A stretch of 64,000 nt of DNA, from contig OU612065.1 of assembly GCA_914767715.1 (NCBI GenBank), positions 24,554,001-24,618,000 on the forward strand, read 5' to 3'. Made by a program: the position numbers and the translations under genes. Origin of the DNA: Membranipora membranacea. Lineage: Eukaryota > Bryozoa > Gymnolaemata > Cheilostomatida > Membraniporidae. Below the pieces are notes generated by a model. That model was not told the DNA's origin and ran no database searches. It saw only the letters and a list, made by a program, of their open reading frames with translations. Every line of letters begins with the position of its first letter. Within the stretch, counting starts at the first letter, position 1. Shown here one piece after another: positions 47,901-61,138 of the stretch.

Positions 47901-50900
47901 ACTAAATGTTAGCTATCACTAAATGTTAGCTATCACTAAATGTTAGCTATCACTAAATGTTAGCTATCACTAATTTTCGCTTATCTAAAGTAATGAGGAA
48001 GAGTAAATGTTAGGTAGTCATAAAGTTCACTTTTTCAAGCCCAGCAAATAGGCGAGCTTTTCCTCTTGCAAATACTTTACTCCTAGAGGGTGTCCTTCCA
48101 AACTTCCTAAACTCGGTGTGGCCTCGACATGTTTGTTAAGATGACAAAAGAATTTTGGGGCAAAAAATGAACTCAAGTAGCAGAAAATACAGTGTCTCTT
48201 GTGATTGGTTGATTAAAATACATTCACAGTTATACTGGTTTGAACTACGATGGTCGGTGGTAATACACCTGTAATTAGGTCAGGTATTAGCGAGTTAATG
48301 GGCAGTTATTAATTAGATATTCTATCGATTACATGTCTCAACTAGAGTGAATGTCATTGAGTGCCTTTCCCTCCGGGAGAGGGAGTTCATTGATGTAATT
48401 CAAATTACGCTGTGTTCAACTCTATCTTTAGCACCCATGGTGGTTTTACTAAGGAGGATTTATATTTGGAAGTGGTAGAGTAATGCTCTGGTGCAGCACT
48501 AGATTTTGAAACCTCGTGGGCGCAATTGATGAAAGAGGGGGCGCAATTGATGACAGAGGGGGGCAATTTCTAAAGCTACACATAATTTTTACCCGGAAGA
48601 GCTATGAATTTTCAAGGTCAAAATATTGCATAACTACTGCAGTCCTAGCTTTCAGACTTTATATTGTTTGGTCCTTCTGTAGTCTTTAAACTTAAATAAC
48701 TACTTCTATAACAGGATGGAAATATAGTTCGAAAAAAATTCAACTCACATGAAACTTGACAGTTGGTCTTACCTCATGGCACAAGCTCGCATGCATTTTC
48801 CATTGACTACTTCAAAGCCATCAGAACAGATGACACAGTCTTCTAAGCTGGTACAGCTGGTACAGTTATCATTACAAGTCTTACAAAGGTTGGCGCTTAA
48901 ATCTAAAAGAAAACAACAAGATGCTGTGACAAAGTATTTATGACATATATGTTTACACTATTTAGCATTCCATATTGCCAAAAAAGAGTAGCTGTTAACA
49001 GCGGGCAAGGGAATAGGGTCACAACCCACAGGCCCCAGGTTTAAAGGGGTGCTTAGTTAAGGTGGTCAAATAAGATGTGTCCAAAAGTCTATAAAATAAA
49101 TAAATTATTTCCCTAGGTCACGCAATTGCAACTCTCGTGGCAATTTAACTAGATCATTAATGATTTATCATCATCAAATCCCTGCCTCATATGAAAGCGA
49201 TTTATACCCAAAATGGTAGAAACTCCTAAAGGAGTACCTGGATAGTAGCCTTGTGGACATTCTTCAGCACAGTGATGTTGGTTATTCAGTAGAAGGTTAC
49301 TCTGGCAGCTGTCACAGGAGTCTAACCCTGCACCCTTACACGTAGCACAGGTGCTGTCACACAGCTTACACTGCTGCTTGTCAGCATAGTAACCATCAGG
49401 GCATCGCTCCACACAAGCACTGAAACGACAATTAAAAAATGTCAAACCGTGGACTACTATGGTATGTGACATCAATGGAAAGGAAAATGAATAGGGCTTC
49501 CGTGGAATGATTTTTGAACTTGACAGTTTAAATCGTCAGTTTATATAGACAGTTTATATATCATATCCTTGGTTTGCCTTTGTCAGAATACTAAGACACT
49601 CATTGTTGTGTTACATGTACCAGTAGCCTGTCTTGACAAGCAGTAGCCTGTAACCCGTATACCAGAAGCTCTTGACAACAAAGCTTGTCAAGACAGGATA
49701 ATAAGCCAGCTTCTCCTTTACTAAAAATAAGTAGAGCAGACAACTCCATACCATATCACACCAGGGAGTCCCAAACTCCCTGATCACACAATGAGATGGA
49801 GGGGGTAGTGATGGTGTCTTGAAATGATGATGTGGTTACTTTATATCTTTATTAAGAGCATTCCAGCCTCACTCAACTTACTGTGTATCATCAACTCTGA
49901 GTAGTCCACTCTTACATTCGACACATTGATCAGCACCCGATCCGTAACATTTACTCTCTTGTTTACAGTCGTCATGACACTTTATATCTTCATCAATCTG
50001 TTCACGATTAGGATCAAATGGATCCACGGATACGCCATGCAGGATGAGCTGGTAGGATGATATCTTTCCTGCAATTAGATAAAGACTCGAACTGTATTAA
50101 CATTGATCCACTGATACGCCATGCAGTATAAGTCGAGTAAGTATTTAGTAAGTACTCTCAGCTGTGCAAAGGTATCCTCTCACCTACATACCATCTATCG
50201 CCCACAAAAGTGCAGGACACAAAAGCGTTTAAAGAGATTTTTCAATACAACATGTCAGCTCTTAACAAAGTTTAAATTTTTCATTTTCATGTCTCAATCC
50301 AATTTTATCGCCTGTTGACACATGGATTGTAATAATAAACCTAACCTAAGTTGGAACAATGACATCTTTCCTCAAACTCAAACTTTCCTCAAACTATATA
50401 AAGTTTGAAGATGGGAATGGAGATGGAAATCATATTTATACTGAATTGAATGTTTGATGGTGTCTTATTTGATGAACTAATATGTAAACTGTTTATCTTA
50501 CCTGCCTCACTTCCAGCATCAACTTCAAACATCCAGGTTCCAGCTGGGTTCTCACCCCAGAAATGGACAGAAAGGAACGGCCAGTTATCAAACTTAGCGC
50601 TTGAGAAATCGGATGACCTCTTAGGTAGCACTTGGGAAGTTGTGCCCATCGGACTCGTCACCTTAACCTAAAGAGAATGAAAAGACGACCAAGTTGATGA
50701 TATATGAATGAAAAAGTCTTAAAACAGACATAAAACCAACAGGCATCATGCAGACCTAGATCAAGTTTGATTCAATTTGTAATTATTTATTTATCTTTAT
50801 TTATTTATCCACTTTATTCACTGATCAAGCATTAAGGCCATGTGGTTTGCCCAAATACCGGTCGATCCCATTCTACTAGAGAGCTATTCTTGATCTAGTG

Positions 50901-53900
50901 CAATCCTCATTTACTCATATTTTGATGTCACTTACAGATAGTGAGCCTCGCTTGTGGGAGCTGATTGTTAGAGCTAGCTGTACATGTTCCAAGTGACGGA
51001 TACATCCCCAGTCCCTCTCATCCTTACATCTATCTACTTTTATATCACCTCTGTATTTTCCGTTCTTCTCTATTGTTCTACAAATAGCAAGAAGAATCAT
51101 ATAATGAGAAAGCAATTGAATGGCATTATTAGCAAGGGTCATGTCCTATTAACAGTATACAATACTACTGTACACTGACCCGTTGTAATTTCCACATCAA
51201 TATATTTTGGGTTATGGTAATGAAACATTTCTGTTTCTGTACATAGAAATAAAGAGGTTTGATTGGAATATAATAAATAAATAACAAATAAATAAATGAT
51301 ACAAATTTGCAGAATTGAGGACAAAGATAGGGTTATCCATTGTAATGATCATTATTGCAGACGGAGGTGTCAAAAATTTTGATTATTGATTGATTATCTA
51401 GGCACAATAGGAAGAACATCATTTTAATTATGAAGATTGCTTGTCAATAAATGTTCAAGAAAAAAAAAATCATTTTAACAGGATACTGACACAAAAAAAA
51501 GGATATTCCTAACTCTGAGACACTAACAATCAAAGTTTTCAGTATCAGTGCCTGTGACATATAACCACGTTACTTGTGGCAGTCTTACAAAATACAAGCA
51601 ACTGGGATAAGTTTCAAAATTTGCAAGTGGTGTAAGTGGCAAGTAACATCCAAGTACTTACTTGTCAGGTTTTTTTGATGGCAGGTGCTTGATTAGCTGT
51701 ACAGGAGCGTTTCTCCAGGTTTTTGCTATTTCTGTCATCTTCAAACAATCCATCAGTCCATATCCAAACTTGTGACTGACTAAAAAGTTCAGACCATACA
51801 ATATATCATAGCAACTGTGACTGCTAACATGTTAGGAGTTATTCTTAGGCATATACAATTGTGTACAGGTTTTACAAAATTACAAAAAAAAATTGTTATG
51901 AGTCAGGACAAAAGTTTCTCACGCCAGGAATCAGTACAATCGAATCATTGTATTTCAGAAACCAAATTTTGTTAACTTCGAGCCATATTATCTAAATTTG
52001 TCATGGCTCCCATATCACAACAAACAAGAGCATTTTAAAATTTGTTGTCAATCTTGCTTCCGACAGTATCATGTTATAGGGTATACAAATATTGTATATT
52101 GGCATGACCAGTGTCTTTGAGGTGTTTGTGGCGAAATTCTTAAATTACTCCCTGTACTTACATCTTCTGTTGACACCGTTAGGCTTAAAAGCACCATTGT
52201 GTTCAAGTGGTTCAGGGTTGGCAGCTGCTAATGTGACGTACTGTACGTCTCTCCATGTTAAATGTGGGCTGCAAAAACATAGACGGGTGATATATAGAGG
52301 TATGTCAGCGTTGTGCGGGACACATACAGGTTTGGGTCAGAATATAGAGATAATCGCTTACTTCTAAGTCTTCATTGCGGAGAGGGTTGTCTCCTCGAGA
52401 GTAAAACATAAACAGATGCTATAGTGAGATGTGTCAGCAATGAGCGAGGCCATAGACATCATAATAATAAATATTATCATTAAGTCTAGGAGCGGGACAC
52501 ATGCAGGTTTGGGTCAGTTTGTAAACACAAAAAAGCTTATGTTAGCGGACAGCGGGATTTTATCCCATTTTATCCATCTTTTCTAATCTAGTTGTAGTTG
52601 TAGTTCTTGAACACTCGCGGTATGTGCAGTTCACACATATGCAAGTATGTTAAGAAACCACAGCAGTCATAAGTAAGTATACTCTACTGGTACATAACCT
52701 GATCGGTAAATCTGCTGCGTCTACAAGCATGTTCTCCTTTCACTTACATTGCTTAGTTGGTACTTTAATTGCTACAACTCTGCGGGGTTGCTGGTAGTCG
52801 CATTTCATTATCAATCACAGCCCAACCAATCAATTAGTCTGCAGCTGATATTGGAATGCCACACACAACAACCCGGCAAGGTGTTAGAACTTAAACTACT
52901 AAGTTGGTCTATGACGATGAACTATGTTACTTAGCAGGTCTGCTTGAATGGTGTTTTGCTCCATTCTCTGGTGATTGTTGCATAACCTGCCAGCTCTCTG
53001 AGCCTTCTATCTAATGATCTATTGTGACAGTGATAGTGTGACACTTACTTGGCTTCTAACATGACAGCGACTAGACCGGCAGCGAGGGGTGCTGATGCTG
53101 AGGTGCCGGTGTGAGACGTTGTGCAATGTTTCCTCAAATCTGTTGTCACGATCTAAAAAATAGAACATGCTGATTTAGGCTTGATGAATTGTTGCAGAGA
53201 AGAAACATATAACAGTTTACTCCTATAGACCCTACTCCAACAGAAGGCAACTCAATGCTTGCTGTTCTGTTTTGAATATAATAACACAGAGGAGGCGCAG
53301 AGGAGGCGCAGAGCAGCTGGCCTTGATTTGATATAAAGCAGAAGAGAAATGGGTTACCCTTATAGCCAACACGCTAAAAGTTCAAATAAGCAAGATAGCA
53401 TTTTGGCAGATTATGGTCATGGTACCCGTATATCTCAAATAATAGTGTTGCAACTTGCGGCACACTAACGATATGTGTATATTGATGTCAATATAATATT
53501 ATAGATATGAAAATGTTAGAATTTGAAGTAAAAACAGTCGACATTCCTTGCTATAAATAAAAAAACACGGCTGAATCAAGGACATATTACCACGTACCGC
53601 TGTTATAGACCATTTAGGGGGTAACCTTGGTAGCACCTAGCACTAGCAGACCACTGTCATTTCCATACAGACAGACAACACAAGCAAATCGTAGCCAGAC
53701 TTATATATAATGACACTTTTAGGTCGTACAATCTAACTGATCCAGAGTTCTGTCCGGTTTCAAAAACTATAGTGCTACCATTACCTAAATCTACCACATG
53801 CTCATTTACCATGATGATATGACGCTAATTGATAACTAAAATACAGCAATTCATCTTTAGAGAGTTCCAATCTAATTCAATCAAGTAGCAGTGGGTTTGA

Positions 53901-56900
53901 AAAATTTCCTCTTAAATAAATTTGTTTTCCCATTAGCCATTTTGTTTAGTCTGCAAGGGTTAATATACAGAACAAAAAATCACAAAAACAAGACTGCATT
54001 ATTAGTGTAAGTGCTCAGACAGCTGCAATGCGAGTTAGTGGCATTACATTATCAACCACTCATTTCCATGGGTGGTTGATAATGTAATGTCACTAAATCG
54101 CATTGCAGCTGTCTGAGCACTTAGACTACCACATACCTACACTACCACACGATAATCTATATAGCCTACTACTTCTCATACCATAGCCTTAATAATAATA
54201 ATTATTATTATATTATGAAGTCTAAGGCCTACTTCTCATACCTGTCTGTCGGAGAATCCCTGTCCACTGCTGTAAGTGGTAGCTAAAGTGGAGGCGCACT
54301 CCTCCAGATACCAGGGAGCAGTATTCCTCTCTGTAGCACTACTGACAGACAGTGTGTATATACTGTTAGTATATCCGTCACAGGAACACGAGTCTTTGTG
54401 ACTTCCTCCATTACCGGACGCCCACATGAAGATATTACCTTTACCGTTTCGTCCCTGTAATATAATGTAATGTAGTAACAGAATGACAATCAAAGTGTGT
54501 TGAGAGGTTTGTCTCCTATGAGATATTGGATCCAAGAACAGGATTGCAAGATTTTGGGAGAGGATTGAACCTTTATTAAAATAAAAAAATGTATGGGATG
54601 CTGGTTTCATCAATTTCATTAGTCAAAGAAACAATAGCACAGTCATAACCTGAGTCAAAAACTGATGTGTATAGCAAACACGTGACAAAAATCAAGCAGC
54701 ATTTATCTCCTTCTCAAAACATATCGACAGCTCCCAGCATGCAACTTTATCAAGTACCTTTGTAACGCCGTCTATAAACGCTTGTTTCGCCTTTGTTCCA
54801 GGCCCGTCTACAGTTCGTCCATTATCGTCAGGACCCCAGCTTGATGAGTAGATATCTATGTGGTTAGGATTGTAGGACAGAGATGCGGCTTCAACAGAAT
54901 CTGTTACACCGCCGTCTAACATTCTCACACCTATTCATGAGAGGAAAGAAAGAAAATGGATGGCAAGGTACAGCACATTGATCACATGAAATGGCATGTA
55001 TGTCTCCGATTGATAGAGAGTGGTAGTACCATCACAAGGAATTTGGTGTGACGACCCGAGCTCAGTTGTACTCATATGGGGCGGGTACATGTTAGGTACA
55101 CACATTAAATTGACTCTAACGATCAGAGATACACATGATAATAGTGTAGTCTCGATGTCAGTTTGAAGGTACAGTGATGATGATGGTGTCAGAGTGTGAA
55201 AAAGTCTGGTCGTACCCCCATAAAAACGGGATCCCACAGTGTTGCAGCATCTACTCATATCAGCAAAAAACATACTACATACTACATACTCAAACAATCT
55301 TTTCATTGATTGATTTATCAGCAGTAACATGGCATTTTTGCTTGCGCATAGTTGTATACTTTGCAAATGTGCTTCAAACTTGATCAAGTTTATACTTCTT
55401 AGAGAAATAGGCAACATACATTTAGATGATGCTTACCTCCAATCTTGGCGTTATAGGCCACACCCACGGAACAAACGGTGTTATTGGCTGACGCGGCTAC
55501 TTCACCTGCACATCGAGTTCCATGTCTATTCTCGTTAGTGTATTCATAACGAGGCATTGGGTCAGCGTCATGACTGTTAATATCAGTACTGGCCTCTTCA
55601 TCCTTCAATAGAGTGACATGTGATGAAAATGAGGCCAAAAATAATTAACAAAATTGAAATTGGCCAGCTTTAAACCTTGAGTCTTGGAGTCAAATGTTTT
55701 CAGTGTTTGATATTATAACCAAAAAGGCTCATTACTTATTTCTAACAACCTTTTTACACAAGGAAATTGAAAGATGAAAATGACAGTCATTCAACTAGGA
55801 TAAAACTCGAGCTTATAGCCTAATGATGACTGCAGTTTATAACTGTTACATCAGATTGTGATGGAACTAACTGGATCCAATGCATCCATTGACATTAACA
55901 TACTCTAGATCAAGCATGATCCAATTTGCCTACATTTAGGGTTTGAGCTGTAGCTGCAACTCCTACTAGATAGATGAAAGTTCTTGATCCCTTTACCGGC
56001 GGCTCACCAGTGGAAGGAGACGGACCGCGCTGCGGGCAAGTTGGATCAAACTTTGTCTAAACATACACACTGTTGCATACTAATATGATGATTTTGTTTC
56101 ATCCATAGGCTACTTCATTTAGATATATTTCAATGATCTCGTATATGTATTTGATCCTTTTACCTCAATTTGGAAGGCTAAAGATGAGGGTTCAATCTAC
56201 AGGACATTGTGACGTGACATAAAACAGACTTTCAAGATCATAATTGAACCATTTAAATAAACACGGGTGTAAGTCATCAATACTAGGAATTTTACACAAA
56301 ACCTGTGATCATGTTTTTTTGATCTCAATTCAATGAGAATTTGTGTCAAAATCACTATATATAACTATCCTTACTCCGCGAGCGTACCTTCAATCTAAAC
56401 CAAAATTCCGACGCTCCTTCAATACTAGGTTCTGTGTAACGATAATAAGATGGTTTATGATACTTACATAATTATCTACCAAATCTGGGTGATCACGTTC
56501 CAAACCATCATCCAGGATCGTCACTACAATACCACGTCCTGTATATCCAGCCTTCCAGGCTCCAATAACGTTCATATCATATTGATCAGAGTTAATACCT
56601 CGATTCTGGAAAGTTGACACAACAAAAACTAAGAAAAGGAAGTATCAGAAGCAATAAAACCTTGTATTAACAACCAGACTAGCGGTCCGCTGGTCTCTCA
56701 GAGTAATCGAAAAGAAGCTTCTATTGTTGTCCTGGACCCAACCATATCAGATTATATTATATCTACAGCATACATAGATTATAGAGTCACCACTCGCAAC
56801 AGAATTCCTGATGGGATGGAGAAATTGGCAGTATGGAATCCCATTTTTAGTAATTCCTCCCAAACCAGCCTTATGAGTGGAAATGAGGTGTCACCATAGA

Positions 56901-59105
56901 CTTAAAAATATAACACTAAACTTAGCAACTTTGCCTCTATCGGGAATTGTAAAGTTGCTATATATATATATAATGTATATATATATATATGTATATTATG
57001 TATATACATGTATATATATATGTATATGTATATTATGTATATACATATATAAATATATGTACATTAAGTCTATGGTCTTACCAGGTACCACGTCTCATGC
57101 CATTTTGGATCTTTAAGTTTGATTTTCTCTTCAGGTATGTGCTTCCGTTTCTTCCTTACTTTAGCTATCTCCTGAGTGGCGCGTTTAATCTGACAACAAA
57201 AATGCATCTTGCATGAACTTTCATTGAAACAAACATGTGGGGGGCACTCATTACAGCTAACATGTCAGAACTATTTAAGATTTTCATAGATATAACCTAG
57301 ATATCAAGCTTTGAATGTCTGCAGTTAGTAAATTAGACTAGAGTGATAAGACATCGGATTTTAATCAACCTTTTTTTTAATCAACCATATGCACTGAAAT
57401 AATCTGAACCGCTTCATTGTGCAAAAATCAAGCCGTGATAAAATGTTTTTTATCCTTAGAGTTTTGATATTGGCTTGCTGAGGTTGATTCCCTTGATGAT
57501 GAAAAACAAGTTGGGGTAGTCTGAGCCCCACAGACTATTGCCCCCGCTTGATGGCCCCTGGGGCTAGAGATGAGGAAAATGACATCTTGAGGTAATTCTT
57601 GGTGTTTTCAACCTGATCAAGGTAACCAGTTAACTGTACTGTGCAGCCTTTTCAAATCATTATTACATTTATGAAAAAGAATAGAGATTGTCACAAAAAT
57701 ATGAGAATGGCATAATATGTTATTGTTCCCTGTTGTTTGTTATCTGATATAGCATGGCAGCTCATGACATATTCTATAATGTTACGACATATTGGGTTGC
57801 GTCTCTGTTTTGTTTCCTCCTCATTTTACAATTTATTAGCTTTTAGTATAATTCTGTGCCAACTGTTGATGCATTGTCAATAAAAAATTGAAAAAACAGT
57901 CAAACTGCCAACTTGTTTAACAAATTCACAGTTTTGTAGACCTTATGGTGGAATATTGTACATGTTTATGAATAGTTTCATCACCAGTGAGTAAGGCATA
58001 CGTTGATGCGACTGGTGTTCCATATTGCGTACTGGTGTTTGTATCCCGAGGATCGACCTTTCAAATACCACCAAGGAAGTAAGAGTAAGAAACTTCTGCA
58101 AGTATTACCTCCTTTTTTTATACCTACCATAAGGTAGATCATCTAACTATTGTCATTCTCACAAGATAATTTTTCTGTCTTATAGAAATCTCCAATTTAA
58201 ATTCTCCTCCACCCAAGTTGTTTGTTAGGGTAATGAATTAGTGGTTAAAAGTTACTAGCAGTATTTGCACTATAATTGTGGGCTCAACTTACATGTGTAT
58301 GACTATGAAAGAGGTCTGTCACATCTCCAGAGTGGTCCAGCGAACGTTTAGATACATGTTTGTGATAAAAGTCATAAATATTATGATCTGGTAACACCTA
58401 CAAAACAAGGAAACACATTAGGAGTTAACCAATGATGTTTATTGTAATGAAAAGAGGAGGAAATAGCAAATGGGGGTACATTTCCTTGTTAACTTATGTA
58501 CTGATCATTTCCCTTGTATATTTTAGTTCTAATCAGTTTCACTAAGTTATGAGAGATTAGCTACCGTGACTTGTGACCATTAAGGAAAGATCATGAGGAT
58601 GACACTAAAATTGTTTGGTATTGTTAATTATTTTTATTTGGTTGTCTTGCCTACTAAATCAATATAATAACTTCATGTGCGTAGAGAACCCTGATGACTC
58701 ACCCAGGATTACCATAACTTCTTGACAGTATCTCATGTGTTTTTTGATAATCGATCTTGTGAGAAACCGACTCATGGTAAATTTCTGGGTTATACAAATA
58801 TATCAATCGCCCTCAACTGAAATGAACACTGTTTAGATTAGAGGATATTTTATCTTGTACCTTTCCGTAGTTGAAACAGTTATATTTCTCAGCTAAAGCG
58901 TTCACAAATTGGTCTGTCACAGGCTCATGGAATTCCACAGCCCAGGTGTTTGTAAAGTAGCTTCCCTCATCTAGAGCCAAGTCCGGAGCATCTCCACCAT
59001 GCTCGCTGGCACACAAACCGAGCAATGAGGCGGCGATTGAGCAAATCAGTAAGATGTGGCCAGTATTATTCCTCCTTGTCATGGTTGTATCAAAGTTTTA
59101 AGTAC
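41944..59105 (-). CDS. PCSK5: Membrane-bound proprotein convertase, furin/PCSK5 type
   Basis: The start is ATG at 59,082. Coding exons end/start on the minus strand at: 59,082-58,861, 58,397-58,293, 57,189-57,082, 56,605-56,468, 55,602-55,437, 54,930-54,758, 54,454-54,242, 53,152-53,049, 52,268-52,162, 51,779-51,662, 51,077-50,936, 50,667-50,502, 50,068-49,882, 49,419-49,238, 48,902-48,773, 46,624-46,430, 46,225-46,001, 45,516-45,316, 44,878-44,730, 44,110-43,991, 43,554-43,442, 42,988-42,766 and 42,296-41,944. They total 3,840 nt and every phase fits: 1,279 aa. In order: signal peptide ([15 protein letters not shown]), prodomain ending at R-K-K-R, catalytic Asp (I-L-D-D-G), His (R-H-G-T-R-C-A-G-E), oxyanion Asn (A-S-G-N-G-G), Ser (G-T-S-A-S-A-P), P domain, a Cys-rich stretch of about 550 aa made of furin-like repeats, a membrane span ([15 protein letters not shown]), and a tail with Y-S-S-L and acidic D-D-D-S-D. 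It cleaves precursors at paired basic sites in the secretory pathway. The P-domain R-G-D of furin is R-G-S here. The long repeat region plus membrane anchor fits PC5/6B or insect Fur2, and one-to-one orthology is not shown. Confidence 0.93.
45096..45114. repeat. Short (GAAAAC)n run
   Basis: Three copies of 'gaaaac' in a convertase intron. Confidence 0.6.
46700..48700. other. Large intron of the convertase gene
   Basis: It lies between the 15th and 16th coding exons. No exon is missing here, since phases fit across it. It contains the 17-base tandem repeat at 47,868-47,972 and a two-copy 'gcgcaattgatga' repeat near 48,518-48,558. Nothing else stands out. Confidence 0.6.
47868..47972. repeat. 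17-bp tandem repeat, 6 copies
   Basis: Six identical head-to-tail copies of 'ctaaatgttagctatca', with no spacers between units. It is a minisatellite inside an intron. Confidence 0.9.
49627..49697. repeat. Inverted repeat, 15-bp arms
   Basis: 'cctgtcttgacaagc' at the left and 'gcttgtcaagacagg' at the right, about 40 bases apart, in an intron. Confidence 0.6.
50755..50899. mobile_element. Diverged CTAGATCAAG-family element
   Basis: It begins 'cctagatcaagtttgattca' and ends 'attcttgatctag'. The inner 'cggtcgatcccattctacta' is the inverse of the matching part of the element in modules B and C, so it lies in the other orientation. An internal 'ttatttatttatcttt' run has been added. Confidence 0.55.
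54003..54127. mobile_element. 125-bp imperfect palindrome
   Basis: Two arms of about 60 bases, inverted, outer end 'taagtgctcagacagctgca'. The first 18 bases match the ends of the palindrome at 18,854-18,937, although the inner sequences differ. Confidence 0.75.
55015..55170 (-). repeat. Dispersed repeat, second copy
   Basis: Inverse of the stretch at 18,553-18,720 ('ccatcacaaggaattt', 'aacgatcagagatacaca'). It lies in the intron between the catalytic-His exon and the next exon of the convertase. Confidence 0.65.
55905..56059. mobile_element. CTAGATCAAG-family TIR element
   Basis: Same family as in the ANK-TPR introns, but longer: it begins 'ctagatcaagcatgatccaa', ends 'ttggatcaaactttgtct' and includes the shared 'ggctcaccagt' core. 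Confidence 0.6.
56958..57062. repeat. AT-rich (TATG/TA)n microsatellite
   Basis: About 100 bases of 'tatatatatgtata' type repeats in an intron, just past the R-K-K-R exon's donor. Confidence 0.85.
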
Positions 59106-59482
59106 CTGCAACATAATAATACACCATACATTAGACGTTGCACCGATAGTCAATGTTGTCAATGCTTCATGTATCGCTTGTTTACTAATTACGCAGTAAA
59201 TTATTTTCCACAACATCATTTATCAGATTTTCAATCTTTTATCATCAGTACAGAGTCTTCTGTTTGTCTATTACCTTTTGCGCATGTCATGACAGTTTAA
59301 TTTGGCTGAATGAGCTCATGTATACCTAGCCAATGGGTGGCTCTGATCAGCCTCCCACCCAACACATTGGCTATATTTATCAGGCCTTTTGTGTTTGAAT
59401 TACTTATAATTATATGTTAAATTCATACAAAGTTAATAATGCAACTTAGCCAATTTTATATTGCTAAATATAATTTACTTAC

Positions 59483-59600
59483 CCTAATTTTACCACCAAC
59501 ACTTCCTCCTGGGGGCTAGATGCACATCTCACCCTGCCAAAATACACTATGAACAGCAGATTGGTGATTTAATCTGTAGACCTAAGCTTCTCAAACCCTG
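59483..59600 (-). promoter_or_regulatory. Candidate 5' UTR exon and promoter of the convertase
   Basis: The first coding exon has an acceptor (TTGCAG at 59,106-59,111) 23 bases before its ATG, so a non-coding exon must lie upstream. A GTAAGT donor at 59,482 could end it. A TATA-like stretch on the minus strand (plus 'gcatatatagtat', 59,612-59,624) would suit a start near 59,590. This is a proposal, and no transcript data are available. Confidence 0.35.
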
Positions 59601-61116
59601 ACAAATAAAAAAGCATATATAGTATAAGGATCAGTCATGGGGAACAAGTGTCACCTCCTGTTGCATATTACTACTTTACAAGTGATTATAATATAATGGT
59701 TTTGAAACATAGCCGACAAATTAGCAGTTCAACCCATTACACATCAAGTGGTCAATCAAGCTGAATCAAAATTGGTATACAAGGATTTGCATAATAATAT
59801 AACAGAAGCCAACAAGTCAGGCAGTAAACCAGGATGGAAGCATGGCTTCCGATGAAAACGAAAAAAATTGTCCAATAAATCAGGGTGTCCCTGTATGATA
59901 CCATACTGAAACCCAGTACTATTATATTATGTATTTTCAATATTGTCAATGTTTGAGTGCTATTTTTCATAGGCTAATGAAAATTTCATTAAATAACCAG
60001 CTAGCTACAGTCAAGTTTAAAATCAAACTACAGCAAAGATCAGTGTGGTATGTGAGGCCATCGTGTAGAAAGTTAAGCAGGAACATTATCCAGTTGTGAT
60101 GGTACCAACTGCTCCTAGCAGTAAGCCAGCCCTCAAGTGTGAAGAATTAGTAACAATAATACCTCTCTATAATCACTAGGCCTAGCAATATGACAGATAC
60201 AGATAGCTTGTCAACTCTATGGGTAGGAGATCCCTATCTTGTATTTTGGTCTAGGATGTTGATAGTATGATGCACTTGTTTGAGCCCATGCTCAGGGGTT
60301 TCGCAAGGATAGTATTTGTCGAAGTTCCCCGATTTGTCGATTAACCGCACCAGTTGTACATGTTTAGAGCTGGTTCTTATTTATGTACACAAGGTGAGGA
60401 GTATTTAGGGACTGGTGCAGGTAGGTTCAAGAAAAATATGGACATAGCTGTTTCAGATAATTTTGTTTAATTAAACATAATGACAGTGTGGTCTATTACA
60501 GTTCTTGTAGAAATAGTTCTGGAAGCGCTCAACAAATGACAAGTCCCCAATTACTGTCATTAAGAGCTTATCGTAGTATAACAGTGCATAATTAAACCAT
60601 CCCATTGGTCTAACCAATGTGTTGTCTTTGAACATCACCATATACTAACAATGGCTACACAAAGCCAAAAATGTGGTTAACTAATGGGTAGCATACCTGA
60701 CAAGTCTCCCTTTTTGGTAGGGAGCCTCCCAGTTTTTAGGGGTATTTTCTACCTCCTCCCTATCTCCCTTTTTCTTCCCTTTTTTCAGCTTCCTTTACCC
60801 AGAATATTTTTTAAGCTTCTCGTTGCAAGAAAAACTATGTTTTCCTACCCCAACAGTACATATACCTATATATAATTGTCTATTAACAAACTATCTCTCC
60901 TCTTTCGGATAAAGTGCAACAATATAATTTGTAAAATCAGGTAAAATTACGCATTTCATAATATGAACGCTCTAGTTTTGGCTTAAAATAAATGACAACA
61001 AGGGCCGAATTACACCCCCCACTGCGGGACGCGCAGAGTGGTACTTCGGGTCGGGAGTTCGTCCGCCGAGACCTCCTGATTTCTTGGTCTACCAACTTGT
61101 CATGTATGATGGGTAG

Positions 61117-61138
61117 TACCAAGGAGTACTCCTTGGTA
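61117..61138. repeat. 22-bp perfect palindrome
   Basis: 'taccaaggagt' followed directly by its inverse. Confidence 0.8.

Noticed and set aside
47868-47972. CRISPR-like array
   Set aside because: Units are directly adjacent without spacers, and the sequence is eukaryotic. It is a minisatellite.
56877-57216. Plus-strand ORFs rich in Tyr and Ile
   Set aside because: They are translations of an AT microsatellite.
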